DNA of 64,000 nt from Caulochytrium protostelioides (Eukaryota > Chytridiomycota > Caulochytriomycetes > Caulochytriales > Caulochytriaceae): NCBI GenBank assembly GCA_003615045.1, contig ML014213.1, positions 1 to 64,000 of the forward strand. Reading direction: 5' to 3'. This document shows, in pieces, positions 49,186 to 60,332 of this stretch (position 1 is the first letter of the stretch; the number at the start of each line of letters is the position of its first letter). A model generated the notes under the pieces. It saw only the letters and a program-made list of their open reading frames with translations. It did no database searches and was not told where the DNA came from. The position numbers were made by a program, and so were the translations under genes.

Positions 49186-50517
49186 ATGGCTGCGCTCGCC
49201 GCAGCCTCGGCGACGCCGGCAGCGACGGCAGCTGCGACGGCAGCTGCGACGGCTCCCTCCCCAGGCTCGGCGGCGGGCGCCGCCGCCTTGCCGATCGCTG
49301 TGATCCCGTCGCCGCGCGCTGCACTTACCGCCCTTCTCGCCGCCCTGCGCGACGCTCATCATACTCTCCACCCGCCGAACGCTGGCTCGGATCCGTCGGC
49401 CGCACCCACGGCACCCTCGCCTGCCGCAGCAACGCCCAGTGGGGCCCTTAATCGGCCACCCGCGGCCGATGCCGCTCATACTGCCGCTCCGATACCTGCG
49501 GCTGACGCAACTCATGCGGCGCCGTCCGGACTCGAGCAGCCGTCAGCCGCGGCGCTGTGCGCCTCGCTCCTGCCACACGTACGCACGCTGCGCCTGGCGC
49601 TGCTGTTCGCGCCGGGCGCCGCCGACCCCGCCCGCGTGCTGGAGGACCGCGTCGCCGACCGCGTTGCCGAGCTCGCCGCGAAGCGCGCCGCCCTCCAGCA
49701 ATGCCACGAGCGGCTGGCCGCATGGTACGCCGCCTCACAGCAGCCCCTCGCCACGGATGACCGCGCCACGGACGCCGACGCCGCGGCCGCCACCGCGGAC
49801 GCGAAGGACCTCGCGACGTTCGAAGCCGTCGACTTGATCCCCGACGACCTCTATACGACGCCGCACGACCCGAACGCGCCCGCCACCGCGCCGACGCCGC
49901 CGACGCTGCCGCCGTCGCCGGCCACCGACGCGCTCGCCGCGCTCGTGCCTTCCTCCGCATCCTCCTCGGCGGCCCCGACGCCGGCCCACGACGACGTGCC
50001 GCCCGTGGAGGAGACGCTCGCCGGCCTGATCCAGGACGTCACCGGCATCCATCATGTCGGCGGCGACCCGACCGCCATCGATCTGATGGCCCCGCGGCCG
50101 CCGCCGGCAGCGGCTGCGATGGACGGCATCGACGGGATCGCGGCGGCTGAGACCGCCGACGGCCTCGTCTCGACGGCGTCTCTGGCCACGATGAATGGCA
50201 CGCTCGGTCTCGGCAGTATCGACGATATCACGACCCATTTCGGCCACGGCCACAGTCACGGCCACGGGGCTGATGGCGATACGGCGACGTCAACGAGTCT
50301 GATGCAGCTCGACACCGAGGATGGACTGCAAGGCACCGACCTGCTGTCGGGTCTGACCTCGCAGCCGGCGACAGTCGCGACCGACGGCGCCAATGAAACG
50401 GATAGCACGGCGCCGTCAAATGTGCAGCAGCAGCAGCAGCAGCAACGTCAAGCCACGCCGATGGAAGCGCTGGACGAAGAATTCGGATTGGGCGCCGATA
50501 TCGCGTGGGGCTTTTGA
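49186..50517 (+). CDS. Unassigned protein with a short coiled coil
   Basis: From the ATG at 49186 (good context, CCACGATGG) the protein has 443 residues; the frame begins at 49117 with a GTG. The N-terminal 110 residues are Ala/Pro-rich. A helical, probably coiled-coil block follows, with CASLLPHVRTLRLALLFAPG and then DRVADRVAELAAKRAALQQC. An acidic motif (FEAVDLIPDDLYTT) comes next. The remainder is low in complexity with His/Gly (HGHSHGHG), acidic and poly-Gln patches, and the protein ends EEFGLGADIAWGF. Coiled-coil plus acidic low-complexity layouts occur in Mediator and other nuclear complexes, but I do not recognise a family and assign no function. It is convergent with the MYSM1-like gene, 117 bases apart, across an A/T-rich spacer. 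Confidence 0.7.
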   Translation: MAALAAASATPAATAAATAAATAPSPGSAAGAAALPIAVIPSPRAALTALLAALRDAHHTLHPPNAGSDPSAAPTAPSPAAATPSGALNRPPAADAAHTAAPIPAADATHAAPSGLEQPSAAALCASLLPHVRTLRLALLFAPGAADPARVLEDRVADRVAELAAKRAALQQCHERLAAWYAASQQPLATDDRATDADAAAATADAKDLATFEAVDLIPDDLYTTPHDPNAPATAPTPPTLPPSPATDALAALVPSSASSSAAPTPAHDDVPPVEETLAGLIQDVTGIHHVGGDPTAIDLMAPRPPPAAAAMDGIDGIAAAETADGLVSTASLATMNGTLGLGSIDDITTHFGHGHSHGHGADGDTATSTSLMQLDTEDGLQGTDLLSGLTSQPATVATDGANETDSTAPSNVQQQQQQQRQATPMEALDEEFGLGADIAWGF

Positions 50518-50634
50518 TTCCCTCTCGCCACGACGCGTCTCGCCTTGTACCGTCTCGTATACCTTATGGATGGTATAAAAATGATCTCTCTCTATATATA
50601 AATAGCCACCCGAAGTGCAGGACCCCGCGTCGTC

Positions 50635-53600
50635 TTACTTTTGGGGCAAATTGAAAGCGGCGACGACTGCGGCGCGCAGGGCATGGAGAAAGGGCGCATC
50701 GGCGCCGCTGCGGTCGGCATGGACTTCCAAGGCGCCCATGAGTTTGTCGAGCCGGCGGACGGGGCGACCGATGTGGCGCGCGGGCCGGTGAACACCGTCC
50801 AGCCTCACCCGCTGCGGGAACTGGCGGTACGTGCCCAGCAGCGCCATCGCTGCGTCGTACACCGGCCGCGGCATGCTGCCCGGCACATCGAACGTCGCCA
50901 CAGGCACGCCGATTGCGCAGAGCCGGTCGTAGGAGGCACCCGCCGTGACAAAGTAAGTGAACTGCGATGCGTGCGGACGGCCGCCGCCGCCATCGAACTT
51001 CGCACCGGTGAACGCCGGGTCAGGCTCGGGATCATATGGGCTGACGATAGCGCCCACGAAGGGCAGCGTCATTCCCGTGAGCGATTGAGCGGCCGCTCCC
51101 ACTCCCGCTCCCGCTCCCGTCGCTGCCGCTGCCGCCGTGGCGTCGGACGCACCCATCATCCACCCCTGCCACATGGCTTGGTTCTCAAGGTCACGCGCGG
51201 AGGGGAGCGGCGCGAAGTGCGGGTGCGAGTGGTACCACCCGACGAGGGCGACGCCCTCGCGGGCAAACGCCGCGCGCGCCGCGACCTCCGACCGCGGATC
51301 CAGCTCACACTGGAATCCCGTCGAGGTACTGCGTCCCGGAAACACGTGGCTGATGCGCAGCACCGGCGACGCCGCCAATGACGACGCCACCGACGACGAC
51401 GACGACAAGGGGGACTCAGCGGACGCCACGTGCCAACCGCCGCCGAGCAATCCAATGATCTCAGTCTGCGCCAGATGCGCATGCAAGTCCATAATGAGCT
51501 TGACATGGTTCGTAATCTCGATGCGAAAGGGCGGCGGGATGGGTACCTGCGGGTGGGCGGCGTTGGCGACGGCCACGGCAACGTCGGTTGAGGCCGCGGC
51601 CAGGGTGCTGTACTCACCGCTGGTGACATGGCGACAGGCTTGGTGGAACGACCGCAGCGGCATCAGGCGGAACGGATCCTGCGGATCCTGCGCCGGGTCG
51701 GCTGCCAAACCGGCGGTCATATCGGATCCCATATTGGGGTGGGAGAGTGACGCCGACGGCGCAGCAGACGAAGAAGGCGCCCGCGCCTCCTTCTTATTAG
51801 CCGCTTTCGCACTCGCGCGTTTGGTCTCCTTTGTGGTCTCTTCCGTGATCATCTCCTTGACGGCCAGCTTCGCATCGGACTCGTCGGACCTCGCTTTTCT
51901 TGATTCCTTGTTCGATTCCTTTTTCGACTCTGTTCTCGGCTCCTTCTTGAACTCCTGCTTGAGCTCTTTCTTGAACCCCTGCTTGAGCTCCTTCTTGGCT
52001 GGCTCGGCTGTCGGCGCGAGAGACGGCGACGGTGGCGCCGAGACAGCGGGCGAGGACGCAGCCGGTAACGGCGCGGCGGCGGCGATGGGGTCCATGGGAG
52101 CCGAGGGGGGCGCCACGGGCGGCATTAGGGGCGCCGCCAAGTGCTCGGGCGCCATATGCATTGCGTCAGGCAGAACGTTAATGTAACCTTGTGCTTCAAG
52201 CCAGGCATGGACGCGGCTGATGGCATGGACGTCGCCCATGCCCTTGAGGCCGCGGCGGACGCTGGTCTTGCTGATGGGCCGCGGCGCCGCCGCCTGCCAG
52301 ACGGCCAGGATGTGGTTGCGAATCGCCAGGTACCGCTCGGCCGTTTTGCCACGGTACTGCGCCTTCGAGGTGAACCACTCGGGCAGCCCGGCTTCCTCGA
52401 ACGGCGAGATGATGTTCGGGTCCAGTGGCGGAGGTGAGCCCGCGCCCAGCAATGGCGGAATGGCGGTCGCCGCGGACGCGACGACCGTGGATGGCGCGGA
52501 GACCGCGGAGACCGCCGCGGACACGGCCGACGCAGGGACGCCGAGGTCGGCGAGCGGGAAGTGCGGCAGCGTCGCCGACGAGACGCCCAACGTCCGCGGC
52601 GTCGCGCCGTCGTCCTCGTCCTCATCCTCGTCGATCATCACCAGCGGTGTCGCTGGCCTCGGTGGAATCGTCACATGGACCGGTGCGGGCGGGGCAGGCG
52701 CCGGCATCTGCGCCACGGTCGGTCGCATGAGCGCGGCGCTCGGTGCGGCCGCCGACAGCGTGGTGGCGTCGTTACTGGCGCGTGGCGCGGGCGTCGCCGC
52801 CGTGGCGGCGCCTGCGCCCGCGCCGGACGCGACGAGTTTGACGAGCCAGAAGGTGCGCTTACGCCAGAGCCAGGCGGCGTGCGCGGCAAGTTCGCCCGGC
52901 GCGCGCTGCGCGAGCCAGACATCGCGCGCTAACGCACCCCAGTCGCTGCGCAGGCCGCGTGCCATCAGTGACGTCCGGAACAGCCGCTCCTCCTCGGGCG
53001 ACCATGGCTCCAGCGCGCCCGGCGTGGAGCGGATCAGCCGCGGGATCTCAGGAGCGCCGTCGGCGGCGGCCGCCGGCGTCTGCGGCGCGGACGTCGTCGC
53101 CGTCTGAGACGCGGGCGTCGCTGGCGACGTTACCGGCGGCTTCGGGTCTCTCGACGTCGTTGGGTCGAGAGACGACACCGGGTCGAGAGGCGACACATCG
53201 GACGACGGCTCCGACGGCTCCGGCAGAGGCTGAGTGCCACGGCGTCGGCGCGCTGGCGCCTCGATGGAAGGCGGCGCTGGCTCGCGCTTACGTTTCAAAG
53301 GCGCCTGGCTGGTTGCCGATGGCTCAGACGGCGCCGGAATGACCGCCGGTGCCGGTGCCGGCGCTGGAGCGGGCGCTGGAGCGGGCACGGCGGCCGTGGG
53401 GCGGCCGTACAGGAAGGCTTGTTCCTCGGCGAGCATCGAGGCAATCAATGCGCGCGACGCTTCGTCCATGGCGGCGTCGCCCAGGGCCGCATAGAGGCCG
53501 TCGGCATCGAGGGCGTCGGCGTCGTGCGGCGGTGGCTCGGCCGACGGCACGGCGTCGCTCGCGGTCGGCATGATGCCGTCGTCCTCGGTCTCATCGTCGT

Positions 53601-54132
53601 CGCTATCGCCGCCGCCGTGCTGGATGTGGCCGTCGCGGCCGTGAGGTTGGGGCATCGTGTCGAGGGTGGCAATGCCAGCGCCGTGGCCGACAGCATCCCA
53701 GGTCGCAGGCAGCAAGTATCCTAAGGCAAGCGCCTGGGATGCGAGTTGGGTGGTGGCTTGGTCTCTGGCCATGGCTGACTCACGGCTGCCGTTGACGACA
53801 CCCCAGAGGGGTCGGGGGTCTTCGCCATCAATATCAAGATCGTCAATATCAATCTCATCATCCTCACCGCCACCACCGCCACCGTTGGCGTGGTCTCGTG
53901 CGTCGACGCCCGCGGCATCGTCGACATCGATCTGGACATCGTCGGGTTCTCCGCCATCAGGGGGGGCGCCAAATCCAGCGTGCGCTGCGGCCGTGGCCGA
54001 CCACTGGGGTTGCGACGAGGCTGGCAGCGGCGGCGGCGGGAGGACGGCGGCAGCGGGCCGCACGACGGGCGTCACGCCGTAGTCGTCGCTGCCGATATCG
54101 ATATCGATATCCGTCTCATCGTCGCTGCTCAT
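50635..54132 (-). CDS. MYSM1-type deubiquitinase (SANT, SWIRM and JAMM domains)
   Basis: The 1165-residue protein starts at an ATG at 54132. The N-terminal 360 residues are acidic and Pro/Ala-rich. A SANT/Myb domain lies at about 365-425 (EPWSPEEERLFRTSLMARGL). A SWIRM domain lies at about 577-655 (LPEWFTSKAQYRGKTAERYL, then ISRVHAWLEAQGYINVL). A Lys/Glu-rich segment (about 710-760) follows. The MPN/JAMM domain spans about 862-1080: the catalytic Glu is in QTEIIGLLGGG and the zinc motif HSHP-x6-S-x2-D is intact at His968, His970, Ser978 and Asp981. This order matches animal MYSM1 (2A-DUB), which removes ubiquitin from histone H2A. An active zinc protease on chromatin is therefore likely; the substrate is inference. 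The C-terminus ends with a short helical region (ALRAAVVAAFNLPQK). Confidence 0.92.
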   Translation of the reverse strand: MSSDDETDIDIDIGSDDYGVTPVVRPAAAVLPPPPLPASSQPQWSATAAAHAGFGAPPDGGEPDDVQIDVDDAAGVDARDHANGGGGGGEDDEIDIDDLDIDGEDPRPLWGVVNGSRESAMARDQATTQLASQALALGYLLPATWDAVGHGAGIATLDTMPQPHGRDGHIQHGGGDSDDDETEDDGIMPTASDAVPSAEPPPHDADALDADGLYAALGDAAMDEASRALIASMLAEEQAFLYGRPTAAVPAPAPAPAPAPAPAVIPAPSEPSATSQAPLKRKREPAPPSIEAPARRRRGTQPLPEPSEPSSDVSPLDPVSSLDPTTSRDPKPPVTSPATPASQTATTSAPQTPAAAADGAPEIPRLIRSTPGALEPWSPEEERLFRTSLMARGLRSDWGALARDVWLAQRAPGELAAHAAWLWRKRTFWLVKLVASGAGAGAATAATPAPRASNDATTLSAAAPSAALMRPTVAQMPAPAPPAPVHVTIPPRPATPLVMIDEDEDEDDGATPRTLGVSSATLPHFPLADLGVPASAVSAAVSAVSAPSTVVASAATAIPPLLGAGSPPPLDPNIISPFEEAGLPEWFTSKAQYRGKTAERYLAIRNHILAVWQAAAPRPISKTSVRRGLKGMGDVHAISRVHAWLEAQGYINVLPDAMHMAPEHLAAPLMPPVAPPSAPMDPIAAAAPLPAASSPAVSAPPSPSLAPTAEPAKKELKQGFKKELKQEFKKEPRTESKKESNKESRKARSDESDAKLAVKEMITEETTKETKRASAKAANKKEARAPSSSAAPSASLSHPNMGSDMTAGLAADPAQDPQDPFRLMPLRSFHQACRHVTSGEYSTLAAASTDVAVAVANAAHPQVPIPPPFRIEITNHVKLIMDLHAHLAQTEIIGLLGGGWHVASAESPLSSSSSVASSLAASPVLRISHVFPGRSTSTGFQCELDPRSEVAARAAFAREGVALVGWYHSHPHFAPLPSARDLENQAMWQGWMMGASDATAAAAATGAGAGVGAAAQSLTGMTLPFVGAIVSPYDPEPDPAFTGAKFDGGGGRPHASQFTYFVTAGASYDRLCAIGVPVATFDVPGSMPRPVYDAAMALLGTYRQFPQRVRLDGVHRPARHIGRPVRRLDKLMGALEVHADRSGADAPFLHALRAAVVAAFNLPQK

Positions 54133-55651
54133 CGCGGACTCGGACGCGCAGGCCAGCGGCGGCCTCCGCCATCCGGCAGCGTCTGCAAAAGATTCCGCAA
54201 CTGCGGCCGGTGCAGCACGGCGCGACGCGTACGGCCCTCGACTTTGCGGCCGTGGTGGCCGTCCGGTGTCCCGAAGTGAGAGCGAGAACGCGTCGTTAGC
54301 TCGAATAGCGCGAAATGCTGCGGCAGCGGCGATGGCGGCGGCGGCGGCAAGGGCGACAGTGTCGTCTGGCAGCCGGCAGACAAGGGATCGTGGCCACTGG
54401 ACACGCTAGGACCGCGTGAAAGCTGATGCCGTGAACTACGGAGCGGGAGGGAGGATGCGGCGGCGGCGGCGTCGGAGCATGGATGCCAGCATCGGGTATC
54501 AGGGGCCGTGGCCTCGGTCGATGAAGGTGCCGGCGGAGCGCGGAGAGGCGATGCGCATGCGGCAGGAGACCGGGAACTCCGCCCGTCCGTGAGGTCGGCG
54601 CAAGGTCACCGCACGGACACGCCACCCCCGCGGCCAGTGGCCACTGCCAAGCAACGGCGATCCGACGGACGGCCACGCGGTCAATCAGGCGACCTCCAGA
54701 AGACGTCTTGGCCGCCCTGCGTCCGGCCGCCCGCGTCGGGAGGGCCGCGTTGTTGCACGTGTGCGACGGCTCGGCCCGTCGGGCCGAGTGCGCCGACGCG
54801 CCGGCGGCGGCCCCAGCGCGAGCCCAGCCCAGCGTCCCGCCGCGCGTGGCGCAGCAAGGAGGTGGCGCAGTCTTGCGTGGCGCAGTCTTGCGTGGCGCAG
54901 CAGCCCGGGGCGCGCGGCTGGCGCTAGCGGCCATCGGCCATCGGCCCTCCGGGCCCGGGCCCGAGCGTCCTGCGATCCAGGCTCCCCACCCCACGGCCGT
55001 AGGTCGTGGTGTCATGGTTGCACGACCGGGACCTACGCGCGTATGCCTTGGGGGGCCATGCCGATCAGCCCGCTGGACGGGGCGACCGAAGCAGCCGAGG
55101 CGCCGGGAGACCGAAGCCGATGACGAGAAACCGGCGGCTCGGGCTGCGCTTTGATCCGCATCGCTTATCCTCAACTGCATCCGTATCCGCGTCCACGCTC
55201 TCTTCCTCGTCGTCGGCTGCGTGACGCAAGCGCCGACGCCCACGCCGTCCTGTTCGCGCGTTCCACGATCCTGCAGCCACGTGGGACGCATCTGCTCCCA
55301 GCTATACAACGCCTGGCTCCGTCTGGCCCCTGCAGCGAACGTGGTATCCTCATCTGGGCGCTAACGTGTGTCTCCGCACGATCATCACGATCATTCATAC
55401 CGTGTGCGTGCGCACGTGTGTGCGTGTTTTGCTGTGCGTCTCTGTGTCTCTGTGTCTGATCAGGTCGGGACCTCTGCGCCGACACACGCAGGCATTGCCG
55501 ATCCGTGAAGGATCACCCGCTCGACGGGATCGGGTGCTCATCCGCTCGTGCTTCCTGGGTGACTGTGCACCTGCGCGCCCTGCTCGCTCTTGGCCCGCCG
55601 CCGAACCCTCTCCCCGCTTCTCCCGTCTCCCCGCGCCTCGCGCCTCCAAGG
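54133..55651. other. Divergent intergenic region between the MYSM1-like gene and SLA1
   Basis: No gene is recognised. A 15-base unit, GTGGCGCAGTCTTGC, is repeated about 2.7 times at about 54862-54901. GT/CT-rich sequence at about 55395-55460 and C/T-rich sequence up to 55651 suit the SLA1 promoter and leader. The open frame that extends SLA1 upstream to 55505 starts with GTG and is not considered coding. Confidence 0.55.
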
Positions 55652-57774
55652 ATGAAGTGCCGCCAGGTCGTGCGCGCGGCCTTCGACTATACCCGGCAGA
55701 CGCCCGAGGAGCTGACGATCACGGAAGGCGTGCTCCTTGTAATCACCGACGACAGCGACCCCGAGTGGTGGACCGCCGAGGAACAGACCGACAATGCCTT
55801 CGGCGACCAGGCCGGCCGCCGGGGCCTCGTGCCGGCCACTTATGTCGAGCCCGCCCAGGGCACCGTGATGGCCGCTCTGTACGACTACGAGGCACGCACC
55901 CCCGAGGAACTCACGTTTGCCGAGGGCGCCGCGATCGTCGTCTTTGACCGCTCGGACCCCGAGTGGTGGCCGGCCCTGTGTGGTGATGAATTCGGGCTCG
56001 TGCCCGCCATCTATGTCGGCGAGGCCGAGGCGCTCGTCGATGCTGCCGCCGTAGACCCCACAGCGCTGCCGCCCCAGGACGCGGCGGTGCCCGCTGCCGC
56101 CGCTGCCGTCCCGTCGAACGTGACCGACGACGCGTCCGTGGCGGCCGACCCGCAGTATGCGCTGCAGCAAAAGGAGATGCTGATGAGCGCCTTGGGCGGC
56201 TTCGGTTTTGTAAAGCCGAAGACGGCGCCAGTCAAAGCCGCCGACCCCGAGCCCGAAGTCCCGCTCTCGGCGCTCGGCCCCACAGATCTCACGTACTACC
56301 CCGCCACCGAGCTCAAGAAAAAGAAGCCCGTGCTGAGCGGTAAGCTCGGCGTCTCGGACGACGGCGTCCTCTACTGGGTCGACGAGTATATGGTGCTGCA
56401 GTGCACGTGGCCCCTCAAGGAGATTAAGTACCACGAAAAGAAGGGCAAGAAGTTCGTCGTCGAGACGGCTCACGGCGAGACCCGCGAGTTCGAGATGGAC
56501 AAGAGCATCCTGCCGACGTTGATGAAGGCCGTCGATGCGCGGGCTACGAAGGCCAAGATGTCCGGGCCGATCATGATGGGCCCGCCGCCCGTCGTCATGG
56601 GGCTGCCCGCCAGCCACCCCGAGGACGGGTACAGCGCGCCGCTGTCGGCGGCATCCTCATCGCGACCCCCCCTCTCGTCGCCTGGCAGTGCGCTCACGTC
56701 GCCACGGCCCTCCTCCACAGCTGGCGGCGGCAGCCATGCCAGTATGGTGGCCCCACCGCGTCCGCCCATGCCGCCGACTGAAACACCAGCGCCCATGCCC
56801 GTGCCGGTCGTGGTGCCGCCGTCGCCCTCACAGGCCGCGCTCTCCGGCCCGAAGCTCGCCGTCGCTCTCTACGACTACGAGCCGACCAACGAGGAAGAGC
56901 TCGCTATCCAGGAGGGCAACCACCTCATGGTCCTCGACGACTCGGACGCGGATTGGTGGATGGTGCGCCTCATCAGTCGCAAGGGCGGCGAGGGACTGGT
57001 GCCCGCGACGTATGTCGAGCTGAAGCAGCCGGTCGAGCGGCCGTCGGCCGTGCCCGACGCGGGTCGGCCTGGGCTCGGCGGGCCAGCGCCCCCGCAGCGG
57101 CCGACGGAAGCGAGTCCCGTCGCGCCGCCGGCCGCACTGCCCGCTGTGCCGACCTACCGTGCGCCGCCCCCAGCGAGCCCGGCACCCGTGGAGCCGCCGG
57201 TGCCGTTGCCGCCCGCGCGCCCGCCGCAACACCCGCCGCGGCCCGCCTTGCCCCCGCAAACCGTGCCGGCCGTGCCCACGCGTCCTCAGCTCCCCTCGTC
57301 GCCCACACCTGCCGCCGCCGCGGCCGGGGCGTCGCCGGCGCCATTGCCCGCGCGGCCAGCCCACCTGACCCCGCGGCCCTCTGACCCCGCCGCCGCGACG
57401 GCCCCGCGCCGGGTGCCTGACCGCCCGCCGATTGCGAGCCGGCCGAAGTTGCCAGACGCGCTCAACCCGACGCCGGTGGCCAAGAATGTGCTCCCGAACA
57501 CGGCGAACGTGCGCACTTGGACCGACCGCACGGGTGGCTTTAGCGTCGCCGCGGAGTACCTAGGTCTGATCGATGGCAAGGTCCATCTCCATAAGACGAA
57601 CGGCGTCAAGATTGCCGTGCCGGTCGAGAAGCTCTGTGCCGCAGATGCCGAGCACCTGCGCGCATTGCCGGGCAATGCCGACCTGGTGCCGGCGCCCGTC
57701 TCACAGCATGCGCCCGAGGTGCCCGCAGCGCCTGCCGGATCCGGCACCGATGGCCTTCCGGCCTCGGGAACTGT

Positions 57775-57806
<32 letters not shown>

Positions 57807-58511
57807 CTTCATCGGGCACGGGTGCCGCGCCGCGGCCGATGGCGACACTGAGCAAGATCTCGCGGCCCGGGATGCCGGCCACGAGCCTGCAGCGCGAAGC
57901 AGCGGACACGACAGTGTTCCATGGCTTTGACTGGAAGCCGTTCCTCGTGACTGCGGGCGTCGCCGCGGACGATGCGGATGCGTATGCGCGACGGATGGTC
58001 GCGGAAAAGATGGACGAGTCGAGCCTCGCTGACATGGACCGCGACGTGCTGCGCGCGCTGGGCGTTACGGAAGGCGACATCATCCGCATCCGCAAAGCCG
58101 CCACCCAGCGCGCGCTTGCGCAAGGCCCGTCCGGGCCGGCAGGCGGCGGAGCGGGCGCCGAGCCACCGTCAAATGGCCCGCTCAGCGCCGACGCCGCATC
58201 TAAGGTCCGCGAGCAGGAGCGCCGCGCCTCCGAAAAGAACATGGCTATCATCAACAAATACAGCAAGGCTGCCGCTGCGCAGCGCACGAGCCAGATCATG
58301 GCCGACGAAGCGTTCGCCCGCCAGCTGAATGCCCAAATCAACAGCAACGAATCTTCCGCCTCATCGAACGCCGCATCCAGTCGTGCGACCCCCGGTGCCG
58401 CCATTAACAATGCGCGACGTGGCGTCGGCGCCACGGGCAGTCCCACCTCAGGGCCTGCGCGGCCCAGCTCGGGCGCGATCGCGGCTTCGATTCACCAAGC
58501 CTCCGCCATGC

Positions 58512-58547
<36 letters not shown>

Positions 58548-59980
58548 CTGTTTCGAACCCAGCGGGCAGCCGCGTTCTGCAGCAGACATCGCCTCCCAAC
58601 GCACGGATGGCATCGCTCCAGCCGAGCCTGTCGGCGTCTGCCTCGCCGCAGCCGCAGCACAGCACCACGAGCAACGATCCGTGGTCCACATCGGGCCCCC
58701 GCTCGGCCGCGTCGACCGCGTCGTCTGTCGCGCCGCTGTCAGCCTCGACCATTAACACGGCAGCGGCCGGCAGCGGCAGCAGCAGCGGACCCTCCCAGGC
58801 GGCGCTCGCCGCCCTGCAACAACAGCAGATGGCACTGGATATGCAGCAGCGGCAACTGCAACAGAACGCGGCGATGCTCAACCAGCGCCAGAGCATGATG
58901 ATGGCGGCGGCCGCGACGCCGCCTCCGCGGCCGTTGTCGACGCCGCTCATTCCGACACCTTCGGGCGCCGCCCCGAGCCTAGGCTTTGTGCCGACCGGGT
59001 CGCGATCCATCGCGAGCCATCCGGCGGCGTCCATGGCTCCCACGGGCGGAATAAACATGGGCTACGGTGGCGGCATGGCGGCGACGTCGATGCCGGCCGT
59101 GACGATGGGGATGGGCCCCATCGTGTCGCAGCTCGCGCCGCCCATGAACCCAATGGGTAGCATGAACCCGATAGGCTCGACTGCGGGACTCGGCATGGGG
59201 ATGGGCACGAGCATGGGCATGGGCATGAACCATACGGGCACCAGCATCGGATCGAATCAGAGCGGCATAATGAGCGGCATGTCGTCCTTTAGCCCCAACA
59301 TGGGCATGGGCATGCATTCGAATCCCGGCATAAACTCGGGCATGAGTATGAACCAATCCTCCGGCGTCAACCCAAGTATGGGCATGAACCAGAACCCTGG
59401 CCTGGGACAGAATATGGGCATGCATCTGCAGAACATGCCGATGACTAGTATGGGACCACTGACGACGGGCCCTACGTCACAGCCCCTCGCCGTGCCCTAC
59501 GGTCTGTCTCGCTCCACGACGGCATCGAGTGGCGTGTCGGCCACATCGACGCTACCGATCCATGCGACGGGCTTAAACGCCGCGAGGCCTGGCGGTGGCA
59601 GCTGGATCAACCCGCACGATCCTTTTGGCGCGCAGGGCCGCATGCAAACCCAGTCCACGGGAATGTCCGGCAGCAGTATGGGCGCCTCGTTCGCTCCTAG
59701 CGCGGGCATGATGGCGTCCAGTCAGATGGGTCTGGGCATGAACAACGGCTTGACTGCTGGTATGAATGCCGGTATGAATGCCGGTATGCATCACGGCATG
59801 AACCAAGGCATGAACCAAGGCATGAACCAAGGCATGAGCCAAGGCATGAACTATAGCATGTTCATGTCGCCTCAACAGCAGCAGCAGCAACAGCAACCCG
59901 GCATGATGCGTCATTCGGGCCCGGGTCTGCAGACGCCCCAACCCACCGGACCCCAGCATCCCCACAGCCCCTTCTTTTAG
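55652..59980 (+). CDS. SLA1: Sla1 endocytic actin-patch adaptor
   Basis: From the ATG at 55652 the protein has 1442 residues and begins directly with an SH3 domain (about 5-66). A second SH3 lies at 72-124 (ALYDYEARTPEELTFAEG) and a third at about 400-457 (ALYDYEPTNEEELAIQEG). Between them is a PH/PTB-like region (about 211-296, GKLGVSDDGVLYWVDEYMVL). The Sla1 homology domain SHD1 lies at about 620-670 (VRTWTDRTGGFSVAAEYLGL), and a SAM-like SHD2 at about 756-823 (FHGFDWKPFLVTAGV). The rest is Gln-, Met-, Gly- and Asn-rich repeat. Sla1 links cargo, clathrin and the Arp2/3 activator Las17 at endocytic sites; SHD1 binds NPFxD sorting signals. One Prk1-type site, MQTQSTG, is visible near the end. 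The domain order is complete. Confidence 0.95.
59167..59439 (+). repeat. Degenerate Met-Gly-Asn-Ser coding repeats in SLA1
   Basis: The 3' part of SLA1 encodes degenerate repeats rich in MGMGM, SMGMN and GMNQ; a tight run of GMNQ units follows at about 59788-59850. Slippage-prone direct repeats of about 12 bases (GGCATGAACCAA) are visible there. Confidence 0.7.
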
Positions 59981-60332
59981 AAGGCTGCACTGAACACACC
60001 ACATGCCACGTGACGCTGCGCATCACGTTCGGGTGTCATCGGGACCGCTGCTCGCTTTAAATGCGACTGCGCACACTATATTGCTGATCAACAGGAACCC
60101 TCCCTCGCAACCTCATCGCTTGCTAAACTTGATGCTGACACATACGACGGGAAAATGTCATGATAAACTTAAAAAAAGAAATGATCATAGAAAGAAAAAA
60201 GACATGGTCAAGCCCAGAGGACCAGAGCAGAAGCGCTGCCAACGGTTGCTAACCGTTGCCCTCCGACGCGTTATTGACAGTAGGAACGCTGAACCTCTGA
60301 CCGACGACGCATCGGGCAAAGAAAAGGCCGGC
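59981..60332. other. Convergent intergenic region after SLA1
   Basis: It holds the 3' ends of SLA1 and of the small minus-strand gene. An A-rich stretch lies at about 60165-60200. No gene is recognised. Confidence 0.6.

Noticed and set aside
55505..55651. N-terminal extension of SLA1
   Set aside because: It starts with GTG; the first SH3 domain begins directly after the ATG at 55652, as is usual for Sla1.
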